NCBI RefSeq assembly: GCF_945859685.1
Contig: NC_079148.1
Span: forward strand, 121,130,589 to 121,194,588
Source: Eupeodes corollae
Lineage: Eukaryota; Arthropoda; Insecta; Diptera; Syrphidae
Direction: 5' to 3'
Length of the DNA stretch: 64,000 nucleotides
Part shown: positions 22,540 to 35,400 of the stretch, piece after piece
Layout: every line of letters begins with the position of its first letter
How positions within the stretch are numbered: the first letter of the stretch is position 1
Notes under the pieces: model-generated
What the model was told of the DNA's origin: nothing
The model's database searches: none
What the model saw: only the letters and a program-made list of their open reading frames with translations
Position numbers and translations under genes: made by a program

Positions 22540-24365
22540 TTCAAATTTTTTCGATATTTCTAAAAATTAAACCAGATGTCGTATTTGAATTTTCGATTTA
22601 TTTTGTTAACTTTTTAAAAAAATTCTTTCAGCATCTTTTGATGTTATTAACCGTAAAAGAAAATTAATTAAGAGTTGATAGCTTAATATAATCCACAAAC
22701 GTTGAAACGCTCTTTCACATGAACACAAAAAAAACTTTGAATACAATTCAGAGGACCGTAAAATGACAATAAATTTCAACATTGTCCGTCCCGAAAATCG
22801 CAAATCTGCTTAAACTCCTAATTTGACTTTAATCGACCTGATCTCCAAGGCAGTAGAGGCAAGGTCTATCACATAGGCAGATGGATGAACGGAATCGCTG
22901 ATTAATTTTTTAAACGAAAGTAATATCTTCTAGCTTTCCAATTGAGCGTTGATATAGACTTTACTTTCCCTTTTTTGTTGTCTGTTCATTTTATTTTGAC
23001 CGATTTAACCTAAAAACTCTGAACTTTGAAAGGCTTTGCACATGTGGCTTCGCGTTTCTATATATCATATCAGAATTCACATTTTACTCTTGTTCTGTTT
23101 TTCCGAATTTTAGTCAAAACTGAAAATGTGAACACAAACATTTTCTACGTTTTTTAACAGAATTCTTTTCTACTTCCATTGGTAACTCGAGAAAGCGTTT
23201 AAAACTAATGCAACTAATTATCTAACGTTTTTATTAAATTTAAAAACGAATTTTCACGCAACAATTAAATATTGTGTACACATTTTTATATTGGACCGAA
23301 ATACAGGACTGAAAGGTCCTGTTTTGAGTAAAAACAAACCTTTCATCCAAACTTACATCGAATCAGAAAGTAAGTTAAAACTAAATGAAGACTTATGCTT
23401 AAATTCATATTCGGAGGTGCATACGCTGATCACGACTTAAGGGCGATACAAGGACGGTATCAACGTAAGTATTTTCAGCCAAATTTCGTCAAGTCTGTAA
23501 GCACTTGGGTCTAGGCTTTAGGTCATCAGAAAAGTGGCATGCTTACTTTTACTCTTTCCAAGAAAGCGCTGCGACGAAATGCCCAAACCGTCAATATACG
23601 GCTTCAAACTTAAGTCTTCATATTTCTTCACCTTACCCTCAACTCTTAAGCCAGCTGTTTCAGATGAAATGTTATATTTTGTGTGTTTTAAAACCAAAAC
23701 CGAAAAAAATCTTTATAGCTCTACTCTTGAAGTGACTTGTTACGATCTTAACGATTTTATGTTAAATCCTGGCAACTTTGTCGGAATTAGGAAGACCCTT
23801 AACGAGTCTCTTGCAATACGCGCAAGAAACTTGTCATTTTATTTTGGTTTTCAAAAAAAATATCTAAATATGCTCAATTCAACCCCAAATTCATGTATTG
23901 CAAAATTTGCAATAAATATGTTCACAGTTTCAGCATATTTGTTCGTACTTTCAATAATTATTGTTAAACTTAAAATACAAAGATACAAATTGAAATACGT
24001 TGAAAATTTAATGAAAACTGTTTATTGAAACTTTTGAGAAGATACATTTCTGTCAACTTGCAATTTAAAATTAAATAATATCTAAAGTATTTAAAATAAG
24101 TGAATACTTTTCATTTCACTTTACTATTTTAGAGTACCCTTTTTCTTAGAGATAAACTAGCAAAAACATCGACTTCAAACAAATTTTTTTATTATCAACA
24201 ACATCAAGACATGCAGAAAAGATTTTCCAAAAAAATTCAGTAGGGTACAACTTCGTTGACCCCAAATAACTCTCTAACCAATTCAATTCAATTCTATTTA
24301 TACAGTGTGAAGTTTTTCTAAATTGGTTTAAACTTTTTTTAAAAGAATAAATTAAATGAAATTGT
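22540..24365. other. non-coding stretch with a weak 164-codon frame
   Basis: The open frame 23534-24028 begins at a GTG, has no motif and no conserved neighbour, and I do not accept it as a gene. Nothing else is recognised. Confidence 0.4.
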
Positions 24366-24368
24366 ATT

Positions 24369-25495
24369 TTAACTTCCCAAATTAATCCATTGTAATCGGT
24401 CCGATTTGTCGAATTGTAAATTTTTAAATTTCTCGAAGTTTCAAGGTCATTTGAGTCGAAATAAAAGATTTTTAGAGAAACCCTAGAAGACCCTAAATAT
24501 CTCACAAGCCAATAACGCTAGAGATTTAAATTAAATTTTATATTGCAACGTGATACCAAACAAATACATTCTTGGTAAAAAATTACAATTAACGGTTTTT
24601 CTGAAAAAAAAAATATTTGTCACCTCGAAAAATGTACGAACAAAAAATGATTTTATCTTTAAAATAATTTTCTGCAACATAAAATAACGTTTTTGAGAAA
24701 AATCGAATCGAAATTAAAAAAAAAAAAATAAAAAAAACATTATTCAAAGTTTTTAAAAATTGATTTTCGACTCTAATACCTTTTCAAGAATTTAAGATAA
24801 TGGCTTCAAACTAATTTTATCTTTTCAAAAATATTGTTTTCAACATTCAGAAAAATGTTGAGAAAAATCGAATTGACCGTTTTATCACAAAAAATAAAAA
24901 CCCTAAACAAAAAAAATTAATAAAAGTTGGTAAAACTTGATCTGCGACTCAAATACCTTTTCAAAACTTTGAGATACTGGCTTTAAATTAATTGTATATT
25001 ATAAGAATTATTGTTTTCAAAATTCGGTAAAATTTTGAGAAAAATCGAATTGACAGTTTTTTTTACAAAAAATAAAAACTTAAAAGAAAATTTAGCAAAA
25101 GTTGGTAAAAATTAATTTTCGACTTAAATATCTTTTCACAACGTTGAGATATTGACTTAAAACTATTTTTAAATTTAAAAAAAAATATTGTTATCAATAT
25201 TCAGTAACATTTTGAGAAAAATCGAATTAACACTTTTCTTACAAAAAAATAAAAACCTAAACAAATGTTTACAAAAGTTGGTAAAAATTGGTTTTCGAAT
25301 AAAAATCTCATTAACCAAAATAGATTTTGAAGTCAAACTCTTTTATCATATTTTTTGTAATTTTTAAATGTTTTTGAAAAATTTAACTGATAACTTTTTT
25401 AACAAAAAACCAAAACCTTCAAACCTTTTAAGCTTTTAAGCAAGACAAATCGAAAGAATGGATGGGAGGTTATCAGTGTGGGTCGCATCCCAGCA
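24369..25495 (-). repeat. transposable-satellite family, copy D
   Basis: On the minus strand this copy has the left module (CCCACACTGATAACCTCCC near 25470), about five monomers of about 170-180 bp (each with GAAAAATCGAATTGACAG and TTGGTAAAAATT on the plus strand), and a shortened right module that lacks the CGTACG tract. The end hairpin is weakened to AACTTCCCAAATTAATCC. Confidence 0.75.
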
Positions 25496-25504
25496 TAATA
25501 AATC

Positions 25505-26905
25505 AAGTTTAAAAAAATTACAACTAAACAATTTTAAAAATGTAAAAGAAAAGAGCTTTAACATTTCGAAAAAGTGTTCTACAAAATTCTGCAAATTAAT
25601 TGTTTTGGTAAAATTGAATTTTGGAAAGCAATATTTTGTTTATTTTGTATTTAACCTAATCCAAAAGAATGCATGTAATTATTTTTCTTCAAGTTAAAAT
25701 AAAAATAATAAAAATCACTTACCCTATTTATACAAAAATATGTTTGTCCTTATTCTCTGAGGGAGACTATTTTTAACGACAAAGAAAAACGGTTAACTAC
25801 GAGAGAAAAAAAAAAACGGTATAATGCATAGTTAAATCGTTTTTTTTTATATTGTAATTTATCTAACTTGTCTTTAATATTGATTAATATTTTTTTACTT
25901 CACTTTACTTTATTTTTTGTCTATTTATTTATACATTTAAAAAAAACAACATTCACTGATCGAGAAAAATTCTGAAAATACTAACGGAATTGTAAAAAAA
26001 TAGAACTTTCGATTTCATATATTACGCGGGCGCAGATCCACACTTGAGAAAAACTCCACAACGACTGCGCTCTTTCGCTTTCTCTGTTTCTTTTTCTGTG
26101 AATTTTAGTTTACTTATTTTCCTTATTATCTATCACTCAGAGCTTAAATGCAAAGGGAAAAAGGATATATACAAACAAAGTCACTCTATATGAAATGTCT
26201 TTGTATACAAAGCTCAGCGCATATGACTTTGATAGACTTACTAACATTCTTCTTTTAGAGAGAGAGAAATAAATTGTTCTATTATCTCCAATTTCTCCCA
26301 CCCATTATGGAGAATTATGGGGAATTTTTGGTTGTGATTTTTAAGTAACGGCTGAAAGAAAAAACGAAACAAATATATTTTACACATATTGGGTGGAAGT
26401 GGGTTGGGTGGTGATGGCGGTATGTTTTGGGAGAATAAAATGGCGGTTAAAGTTTTGCATTGTATATATATTTACTGGTTTACATTGTATATAAATTTAT
26501 TAATAAATATACATAGTACTCGTATACAATGCGTTTTGCTTTCTTAGGTTTAGTATTTCTTAAAATAATAACAAAATGAGTGAGTTTTATTTTTCTTGTT
26601 TTCTTGTTGCAAACTTTAATTTCATTTTTGCATTGTTATTATGTTTTATGGAAAAAAAGTTTAAAAAAATATACTTTTAAATTTTTAATTTAAAGTGAAA
26701 CGCATAAAAGAATAAAGAAATTGCTTTAACAGAGAAATCATTACATATTAATGATTACGTGAATTTTGTTCTGAGAATCTATAAATTTTGAAAAGCTTCA
26801 AACATAATAAAAACGTTTTAGATTTAACTACTCATACTTACAACAACTTAAAAATATCATTTTTCGAATATGCAGGGTTATCCATTTCGCAGTTTCAAAA
26901 GTAAA
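25505..26905. other. non-coding stretch, low-complexity in places
   Basis: No gene recognised. A GAGAGAGA run lies near 26258 and a GGTGGTGATGGCGG-type patch near 26408. The frame at 25458-25697 is Lys/Asn/Phe-rich and overlaps the satellite end. Confidence 0.4.
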
Positions 26906-26912
26906 CGTAAAA

Positions 26913-27142
26913 AGAGGCTGGTAACTTCCCATCCCGTCTGTCAATTTGTCTTTCTTAAAAGATTGTAGGTTTTCGTGTTGGGTTAAAAAGTTGCAGTTAA
27001 ATTATTCTTAATAATTTTAAAATTACCAATAATATTTTTCATAAAAAGAAATTGGACCAATTTTAGTAGCATTTCTTAAAAGTTTTTATTTCTTATATAA
27101 ACAAATACAAATTGGACGATTGAAAAAATTTGCGTACTATTT
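26913..27142 (+). repeat. transposable-satellite family, copy E (left part)
   Basis: AGAGGCTGGTAACTTCCCAT, then CCGTCTGTCAATTTGTC, TTTTCGTGTTGGGTTAAA, and TTTTTATTTCTTATATAAAC. It stops where copy F begins in the opposite orientation, so it may have been truncated by that insertion. Confidence 0.7.
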
Positions 27143-28581
27143 TTAACTTCCCATAGGAAGTTATTGTAATGGGTCCGATTTGTCAAATTGAACATTTTGA
27201 CATTTCTCGACGTTTCAAGGTCCCTAGAGTCGAAATAAACGATTTTTAGAAAGATGTCTGTGCGTGCGTGTGTACGTACGTTCGTACGTCCGTACGTCCG
27301 TACGTCAGTACGTTCGCGACGTTTTTTTCGTCCTCCATAGCTCAAGAACCAGAAGAGATATTAACTTCGAATAGATTTTGTTATACATATAATAAGGCAG
27401 AAAGATGCAGAAAGGGATCTCAAGAAAATTGCGTAGGTGGTTTTTTTTACCATAGCAGTTTGAAAAAAGGTGAAAATTTTGGTTAACCCTAAATATCTTA
27501 CGAACCAAAAACGCTAAAGACTTACATTAAATTGTATATAATAAATTGTAACGTGATACCAAACAGATATATTTTTTGAAAAAAATTAATATAACGGTTT
27601 TTTATAAATCAATAAAACTGAAAAAAAAAATTTGTCACCTCCAAAATTTTAAGACTGAAATACGATTTCATCTCTAAAACAATTTTGTGCAACGAAGAAT
27701 AATGTTTTTGATCTGAACAAATTTTGAGAAAAATATAATTGACAGTTTTTTTTTACAAAAAATAAAAACCTAAAAAAAAATGTATAAAAGTTTGTAAAAA
27801 TTGATTTTCGACTCAAATATCTTTTCAAAACTTGTAGATATTGGCTTTAATTTAATTTTATCTTTCAAAAAATCTTGTTGTCAACATTCAGTCAAAGTTT
27901 GAAAAAAAAACAAATTGACAGTTTTTTTTACAAAAAATTTAAAACCGAAATAAAAATTAACAAAAGTTGGTAAAAAAATGATTTTCGACTCAAATCTATT
28001 TTCAAAAATTTGAGATAAAAGCTTCTAACTAATTTTCGCTTATAAGAAAAATTGTTTTCAACATTGAGACAAAATTTTGAGAAAAATCGAATTGACAGTT
28101 TTTTTTACAAAAAATAAAAACCTAAAAAAAAATGTATAAAAGTTGGTAAAAATTGATTTTCGACTCAAATATCTCTTCAAAAATTTTAAATATTGGCTTC
28201 AAACTAATTTTATCTTATAGAAAATATTGTTTTCAACATTTGGTAAAATTTTTAAAAAAATCGAATTGACAGTTTTTTGACAAAAAATAAAACTCTAAGA
28301 AAAAACAATACTAAAATTTGGTAAAAATTTACTTTCGACTCAAATAGCTTTTCAAAAATTAAAAATATTGGCTTCAAACTTATTTTATTTCACAGAAAAT
28401 ATTATTTTCGATATTCAGTAATTTTTATATAAAAATCCAAAAGTCCGTTTTTTATAAAAAATAAAATCTACAAAAATAGTACTCAAATTTGGTAAAAATT
28501 GATACGAGTACATATAGACAAACTTTTAAGTAAGACAAACCGACAGACAGATAGGAAGTTATCAGTGTGGGTCGCCTCTTT
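27143..28581 (-). repeat. transposable-satellite family, copy F (near complete)
   Basis: The minus strand carries the left module (CCCACACTGATAACTTCC region near 28570), five to six monomers (plus-strand phrase GAGAAAAATCGAATTGACAG repeated near 28075-28090 and 28255), and a full right module with a long CGTACG tract (27267-27315). It ends in the hairpin TAACTTCCCATAGGAAGTTA (27144-27163), which has perfect 7-bp arms. The module order equals that of copy I read in reverse. Confidence 0.85.
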
Positions 28582-28584
28582 TTT

Positions 28585-29436
28585 GTAGATTTTTTTTTGA
28601 AAAGTGAACTGTTGGACTTTATTATAAAAATTACTGAATGTCGGAAAAAATATTGTCTGTGAGATATAATTAGTTTGAAGGCAATTTTTAAAATGTTTGA
28701 AAAGACAATTGAATTAAAAATCATTTTTTGTTTAGGTTTTTATTTTTTGGAAAAAAAAGTATTAATTCGATTTTAATCAAAGTTTTACTGAATGTGGACA
28801 ACAATATATTTTACAAGATAAATGTATTATTATTATTATTTTGAAAGTCGAAAGTAAATTTTTACCAAGTTCAATTGATATTTTGTTTAGATTTGTATTT
28901 CTTGTAAAAAAAAACGGTCAATTTTATTTTTCTTAAAATTTTACCAAATGTTAAAAACCTTATTTTTCGTTGCACAAAATTTTTTGAGATTAAATAATTT
29001 TTTATTCGTAAGATTTGAAGGCGAAAAATTTGTTTCATTTTTTTTTGATTTATAAAAAAAACGTAATTTGGATTTTTTTCAAAAAATATACTTTTTGATA
29101 TCACGTTACATTATATTATATAAAATCTAGTCTCTAACGTTTTTGGTAAAAAAAAACACCCACGCAGTCTTTCTGCATTTTTTTGAATTATTATCTGTAT
29201 AACTAAATTTATTTGAAGTCGATATCCCTACTAGTTCTTGGGTTATGGACGACGTAAAAAACGTTGCGAACGTACGGACTTACGGACATAGAGACGTACA
29301 AACGTAGTTACACACGCACGCACAAACATCTTAAAAATCTATTATTTCGACTCTAGGGACCTTGAACGTCGAGAAATGCCAAAATTTTCAACTCGAGAAA
29401 TCGGACCCATTCCAATAACTTCTTATGGGAAGTTAA
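28585..29436 (+). repeat. transposable-satellite family, copy G
   Basis: It begins directly after copy F inside a monomer (TTTTTTTTTGAAAAGTGAACTG), has about two to three degenerate monomers, then a right module (ACTCTAGGGACCTTGAACG; CGTACGGACTTACGGACATA tract near 29270) and the end hairpin AACTTCTTATGGGAAGTT (29418-29435). Confidence 0.75.
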
Positions 29437-29529
29437 AAACTGTTTTAACAACTTAGTTTGACAGATGTCAAATTCCAACAATATGCTTTTGAAACCACAA
29501 AATGGAAATAATATAAAATTAAAAAAAAA

Positions 29530-29765
29530 GTCGCAAAAGATATTGATTCGAGAGATATTTAGGGTCAACCAAATTAAAATTGCTATAACAAAAAAACCTC
29601 TCAATACATTTTTCTAGACCTTTTAGCATCTTTTGGTGTTATCGTCTGAAGTCAACATCTGTACTTGTTCTTGCCATATAGTCAACGAAAAATAGCATTC
29701 TTGAAATGTTGCGGTCGCGCCGACAAATGTCAAAATTTTCAATTCTGCTAATCGGTTTGATTTAA
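29530..29765 (+). repeat. degenerate right module of the satellite family
   Basis: GATATTTAGGGTCAACCAAA, TTGCTATAACAAAAAAACC, AGCATCTTTTGGTGTTATC, GAAGTCAACATCTGTACTTG and AAATGTCAAAATTTTCAATT follow the right-module order without the CGTACG tract. It is an old copy. Confidence 0.55.
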
Positions 29766-29769
29766 ATAG

Positions 29770-32740
29770 GAATATAATTTGAAATCAAACTTATTATATC
29801 ACATCCAAAGTATTTTTGTTAACTTTTATTGAATTTTTAAAAATGATTTAACAGACAACATTTTTTTGGAAAATTTATCAATAGTATAGGAGGATTTTAC
29901 ACGAATAACAAGAACAATATCCGCAGTATGAATACTATATTACTACGGAGGGGTTTTTGACACTTATACGATTCTTGAATGGATTTTATATAATTTCGTT
30001 TTCAAATGTTGGTACGATTGATATTGCCTTTGTATCTCGGTGGCTGTGTTCGTTGAGTAGTTGTGCATTTGGAATCATGTGTTTTCCATTGGGGGAAAAA
30101 TCAATCTGTTACTGTTGACATTATTTAGTTTTGTTAAGGAAAATGGACTAACCGGGCATTTATTTTGCAAGAGAAAACAATATAAAAAATAATTAAGTTT
30201 TGATATGTTTCCACCAAAGGTTTATCTAAGTTTAGATTAAATAAATCTGTTTGGTGTTTCCAATCTGAGAAATGAAAAAGTTTGATTCGTGTTAAACAAT
30301 AAGGAACTGATTAGTCCAGCACCATATAAGAATATGCTATCTACTCCATGTGCAAAATCTTTTGTAATTTGATTAAAACAAAACTAAAGTTTTTGTAGAC
30401 AAACATGAAAATAAATACACTATAATGCATAATCTGTAAACCAACTCCCCCATGTTTGTCTTCCAACCGGGATCGAGTCGAATCAAGCTAATTTTTCCAG
30501 CTAGCTTCAATCCCACTTGAAAACCACGTGTCTCCAAAAGCTGTCAAAGTTGCAATTGTTAAATGAACCTTTTTTTATAGAATCTCAATTTTCAGTTGTT
30601 TTCTTCTTGAAAATTTACCATTTTATTAGTTTTAGTTAGTTTTTTTGCTGAAGTTAATTTAAACTTTCGGTTTTCCCAAAACTTCCTGCTATTTGTGTTT
30701 TTTATTATTATTATTCTGACAGGTCTTCTTTCAGTTTTACTAATTTTTAAATACAAAAATCCGGTTTTCTTGGGAATTTTCTACTATACTATTTTTAGAG
30801 TGCCAAAAAAACAAGGGTATTTTCTTGAGAATACGAAAACCTACAAAACAACTTGTACTCAAGCATTATGAGAACAAAGATTTAAATCCGTTCATTAGGT
30901 CCTGAGAAATTTCAAAACAAAATAACGATAATGCTACTTCTTCTTCCTTCATTATGAAGTAATATAAAAACATATCTTTTGTATTGGAAGAAGCGAAGTT
31001 AAAAAAAAAAAAAACAAATTGAAGATACAATTTTATACAAATCAATCGGCCCGGAGACAATTTCACACCGCTACCTCATTTAGAGCCCAAGTTAAAAGAC
31101 TTCAAACTTTCAAAAACATAGATTTTAATATTCCTCAATGTTCAAAAAATATCAACAACAAAAAATCTCATAGATATTCAGGTAATTCATTCCTGCCTCG
31201 GCATCAACCGTGGCGGTGCCTATCAACTCCCTTCCACTATGGACACAGATGGATTGATGTCCGATGGATTGTGGAAAAATTTACATAGAAAAATATTGAA
31301 TTCAGAATTGCATATTTGGGTGAATGTATCGAGAAGGGTGAGGAAAGGGGGAGGGAAGGTCTAGGGAAGAGACGAATATAGACTCGTTGGTTCATCATAA
31401 AAATGCAGTGGCAATTTGTATCGAATCCTTCAAAAGTATGAGGACATACAAAAAAACCAGCAGAAAGCGGGATGTCCAGGACGAGGGGACATGCTGATGG
31501 TCAGAAAACATCAGAAAAAATGTATCATCGATATTGTCGAAATCCTTTGCATCAAGTGCATTCATGAATATTCAAAATGCTTAAATCTCGACGTGTCCGC
31601 CAATATAACACCAACCATCCAGCCAAGCCAAGCTAACCATTCAACCAACCAACAAACAACAACAACGCCAAACACCAAAAGCAATCCTAGGATATTTATG
31701 TTTCCTTTCAGCTTGAATCCATCGAGATATTGGATGAGGGCAAAACCGGTGGGAGGTGGTCTGGACTCGTATACTATTTGATTTGCATTTTTTCACAAAT
31801 AGGTATGTTTTACTATATATGCACTCGTTACTCAAACCTAAATTGCAAACATGCATCTATGAATTTTTTAAAACGCGCGCTGTCTATTTTGATTTTGACG
31901 TTCTGTTTGGAAAAATTCTTTGTTTGTTTAAAAAGCATTAGTTGAGGTTTTAGTGTATGAATAAAAATTGAAAACAATCGAAGTGATGTTTATGTTTGCT
32001 TTTAAAATATTGAATGCGGTTTCTTTTTAATTAATCAAATCAAAATTTGAATATAGGAAAAAATCAAAAGATAAAATATTATGTAGCTTAGGTAAGGTAA
32101 ACATTTGTTTTTTTTTTTGTTTCTGTTTAAATTTCAATTGGAAATTAAGAGCATGTACAATAAACATATTCACATAATTCCGATTGATATAGTGTGAAAA
32201 ATTGTGAAAAAATGAATGCAATCAAAATGAGGCAAATAGGTTTGCAATTAATAAACAAAATTCAGATTTTAGATTTTTTGTACAACAAATGAAAATGAAA
32301 AACTTAGTCAGATGAACACTTTTATTGAGCAGTAAATAAATAGTTTTCTATAAGGAGTTTTCCAAACAGCAATTATCCTTTTTTTAAACGTCAATGGTGC
32401 TAAGTATAGAACAGTTCGGAAAAGGTTATCACTTCAACAATGAGGGTCACTTAACAAAATGCTCTAAAATATGTCGTGTATTGTGCTAATAAAGCTAAGC
32501 AATATAACCAATTTCTGTGACCTTTTAAGTGGTGGCGTTTTATTTTAGGCGAATTTTCAAAGCTTTCATGAAAACGTCAAGTCTTTTCATATTTAATAGT
32601 ATTCAATTCTTTTTTTATCGATGAAAGTAAAACAAAAACTGAAATAAATTATTTTCCTGCCCGTTAATTTAAAGAACAAAAAATTATGTTACCGAAAAAA
32701 AAGAAGTTATTAACACTTTGATAATTTTTACAAAAATAAA
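29770..32740. other. non-coding stretch, nothing recognised
   Basis: About 3 kb. The frames at 31019-31288 and 31416-31781 have no motif or alternative support. A CAACCAACCAACAAACAAC-type simple tract lies near 31645. Confidence 0.4.
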
Positions 32741-32745
32741 AACAA

Positions 32746-33284
32746 AGAGGCTGGGATGCGACCAACACTGATAGCTTTCCGTCCCGTATATCGCATTGTC
32801 TTGCTTGTTGTGGGGTTTTGTTTGTTTTCGTGTTGGGTTAAAAAAGTTAACAGTTAAATAAATTTTAAGCATTATACATTTACCAACAAATTTTTTTATA
32901 TAAAGAAATAGTTTAGTTTGAAAATTTAGTTTTGTTAAATAGATTTTTAGTCGAAAACAAATTGTTAGTAGTATTTCTTCAGGAACAAAACATCAATTTT
33001 TACCAAGTTTGCGTTCTATTTCTTGTTGTACTTTTATAAAAAAAAAACTACTGAATATCGAAAATAATATTTTCTATGAAATCAAAATTTTGTTAATGTT
33101 TATTTTTTAAAAGATAAAATTAGTCTAAAGCCAATATCTCAAAATTTTGAAAAGATATTTGAGTCGAAATTAATTTTTACCTACTTTCGTTCAATTTTCT
33201 TTTAAGTTTATATTTTTTGTAAAAAATATCAAAATTTTTAATTTAACAATTTGGACCCATTACAATAACTTCCTTTGGGAAGAT
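32746..33284 (+). repeat. transposable-satellite family, copy H
   Basis: Left module (AGAGGCTGGGATGCGACC near 32746), one or two monomers, then directly GGACCCATTACAATAACTTC and the end hairpin (TTCCTTTGGGAAG). Most of the right module, including the CGTACG tract, is absent. Confidence 0.7.
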
Positions 33285-33690
33285 AAAAAAAATCCACCAA
33301 ATTTCAACTGATAATCCTTCATACTTTTGCGTTTTCAAAAATATAGGGTTGCCATTCGACATCTGTCAACTTAAGTTGTTAAACCAAATTTTGGTTTCAG
33401 TTAATAAAAAATAAATAAATTGGGTGGCGCAACAGTCCGTCGAGAACTAGGGCCTAGTGACTTACAACTCTCAACCATTCCTGTGTGCGAATACAGTTCT
33501 CCAGGAATGAAGATGACCTACAGTTTTAAGCCGAATCCGAACGGATAAATTGAGAAAGCACTTTTTCATGACAAGAGTTACTCTTGGAGAATTTCTCAAT
33601 TCCTCGCAAAGGCAGTACCCGTGAAAAAAACTTTACATGGCATAGGCAGGGATCAAACCCATGATTTCAGACATGACAGTCCAACACACT

Positions 33691-34616
33691 TTTTTTTGTA
33701 TTTATTTTTTAATTCAATGTTAAACCTATCTTAAAGCTAGACAAAAATTCATAAAACTAGCCTAGTTATCCATAACTTACTTCTAACTTACTGGTCCCAT
33801 ACGGACACTCTATAAATAAAATATATAACACTTAACGCTAATGCCTTTCGGCCCTAAGATCTATTTTACTGTAATTCATTTAATTTATTTTTGTATTTTT
33901 TTTAGAAATACTTATTTATATTTATTAGAAAATTTGAAAGAAACTAATTGAATATCCTTTTTTATTTTTACTTAAAACTACTGAAAATAAGGTCCTTAAT
34001 ATAAAACTTAAAGCTTAGAACTAGAACAACCACAGCAGCAAATCTAACTATCTAACATTTTTTTTTATTTCATGTTTTTTAATTTTTTTTTTGTGCCACC
34101 ATGCATATTCTACTTAAAACTTAACCCTAAAACTATAAAACAAGTATGTAACCCGGCTAAGGCTTAAGACCCCATACCGACTTCCCACTATCAAGTGCCG
34201 ATTGCAGCCACCAAAACTGGTTCTCCTACTTCACCCTATCAGTCCGGTCCCGTTCGGACACAGCCCTACTGAACAGGAATCGTCTATCCACGGTTCGTCG
34301 TCTGACGTGGTAGATTATCGGAACAGCAAATCTATCTAAAAAGAGGAATGCCTCTGGTGGAATGAAGCCACTCAAGCTTGCACTTTCAAAATAGTCGTCG
34401 TTGGGATAGAACGCCCAAAAAATTAAATTGTTGGTCGAAGACATAGCTCTTGCAATGTGACCTCGAACGAGTCTTATCACGAAATTGTCAATTCTGTTGA
34501 TTCGAGTCCCGTTGTATAGGACTCCGTTCGAATAGTAATGCACGTAAGAAGATTCGGCTGTTCAATATAAGCCTCGTAAACACTGCCACTCGAACACCCG
34601 AAACTTCTCCATCTGG
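33691..34616 (-). mobile_element. retroposon inserted in the SINE, with 16-bp target duplication
   Basis: The bounds are set by GACAGTCCAAC[A/G]CACT at 33675-33690 and 34617-34632 (16 bp, one mismatch). A run of Ts starts just inside the left boundary (33690-33697), i.e. an A-tail on the minus strand. This is the pattern of a 5'-truncated target-primed insertion. It contains a 105-codon open frame (34226-34543, minus) starting at an ATG and reading IRLVRGHIARAMS, then FLDRFAVPIIYHVRRRTVD. It resembles the C-terminal tail of a non-LTR element ORF, but I cannot name the clade. Near the left the sequence is very AT-rich. Confidence 0.7.
34226..34543 (-). pseudogene. C-terminal ORF fragment in the 926-bp retroposon
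   Basis: An intact 105-codon frame, but the element is 5'-truncated, so no full gene is present. No conserved catalytic motif is visible. Its Arg-rich end (VRRRTVDRR) and its position near the A-tail fit the tail of an element-coded ORF. A host origin is unlikely because it sits entirely within the duplication-bounded insert. Confidence 0.45.
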
Positions 34617-34677
34617 GACAGTCCAACGCACTAACTATTATGCCAAGGGTTTCAGTTGATAGTCTTATATTTACGCA

Positions 34678-35400
34678 AATGGATCGTTTAACTATCGCAC
34701 AACGTATGAAAACTGTTAAAACCTACTACAAAAATATCGTGCTTTTAGAGGAGATCATGGTTTACATAATCGTCCAACTACGAAAGCAATTGGAAAAATT
34801 CTGAAAAAATTTGAAGAGACTGAATCAGTTACAGATATTGTAAGGCCATTTTTATCATCGTTTCACTCTTTCCACTGAAAATTTCGAAAAGTGTTGCCGA
34901 AGACCCGACGTCGATCTCAGAAATTACTGCACATTATGGTTTGGTTCGGAAGTGTGATTGGACCTGACTTCTTCGAAATCGAAGATTTAACGGCTAACAC
35001 CGTCAATTCGGAGCTCCTTTTTTTAATGCTATTCATAAATATGACTTGGAGAATATATGGTTTCAACAAGGCGATGCCACTTGCCACATACCACACGACT
35101 CGAGCGAATATGGCTTTATTGGAAGAGACATTTCCTAGCAGCGGAATTTGTCGTAGTGGCGATATCAACCAGCCACCAAGATCATGCTATTTAACACTGC
35201 TGGACTTTTTTTGTGGGACTATGCAAAAAACCGTGTTAAACAGATAACCCTGTAAATCTTGAGCACTTAAAAACCAATATTCGCCAAGTTATGACTGAAA
35301 TACCACCTAATTAATGTGAAAAAGTGGTCGAAAATAACCTCAAAAGAATCGATTCACGTGGTGCTTATTTAAATGATGTAGTGTTTTATACGTCAATGTC
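34678..35400 (+). pseudogene. mariner-like transposase pseudogene (third copy)
   Basis: The start reads MDRLTIAQRMKTVKTYYKN, then FRGDHGLYNRPTTKAIGKIL in another frame. A deletion then removes the region of the first catalytic residue. The rest reads LWFGSEV / VIGPDFFEIEDLTANTVN, TTRANMALLEETFPSSG, DINQPPRSCYLTLLDFF (the PPRSCDLTPLDFFLWG box, damaged), and VVENNLKRIDSRGAYLND at the end. This order is that of the same broad IS630-Tc1-mariner type as the other two copies, but it is a different lineage at sequence level. It sits directly after the split SINE. Confidence 0.75.

Larger units (their letters stand above)
33419..34650 (-). repeat. tRNA-derived SINE copy 3, split by a retroposon insertion
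   Basis: The body (33419-33690) reads GGTGGCGCAACAGTCC, CCGAATCCGAACGG, GCAGTACCCGTGAAAA and GGGATCAAACCC, then GACATGACAGTCCAAC. The head resumes at 34617 as GACAGTCCAACGCACTAACT, then ATTATGCCAAGGG. On the minus strand this gives a tRNA-like leader (TGGCATAATAGTTAGTGCG, then TTGGACTGTC, then a GGTTTGATCCC B box). The interruption and its 16-bp duplication prove that the SINE was inserted before the 926-bp retroposon. Confidence 0.8.

Noticed and set aside
23534..24028. 164-codon open frame
   Set aside because: It begins at GTG, has no motif or recognisable composition, and nothing around it supports transcription.
31416..31781. 121-codon open frame
   Set aside because: Overlapped by another frame on the minus strand, with simple-sequence Thr/Asn text; no domain.
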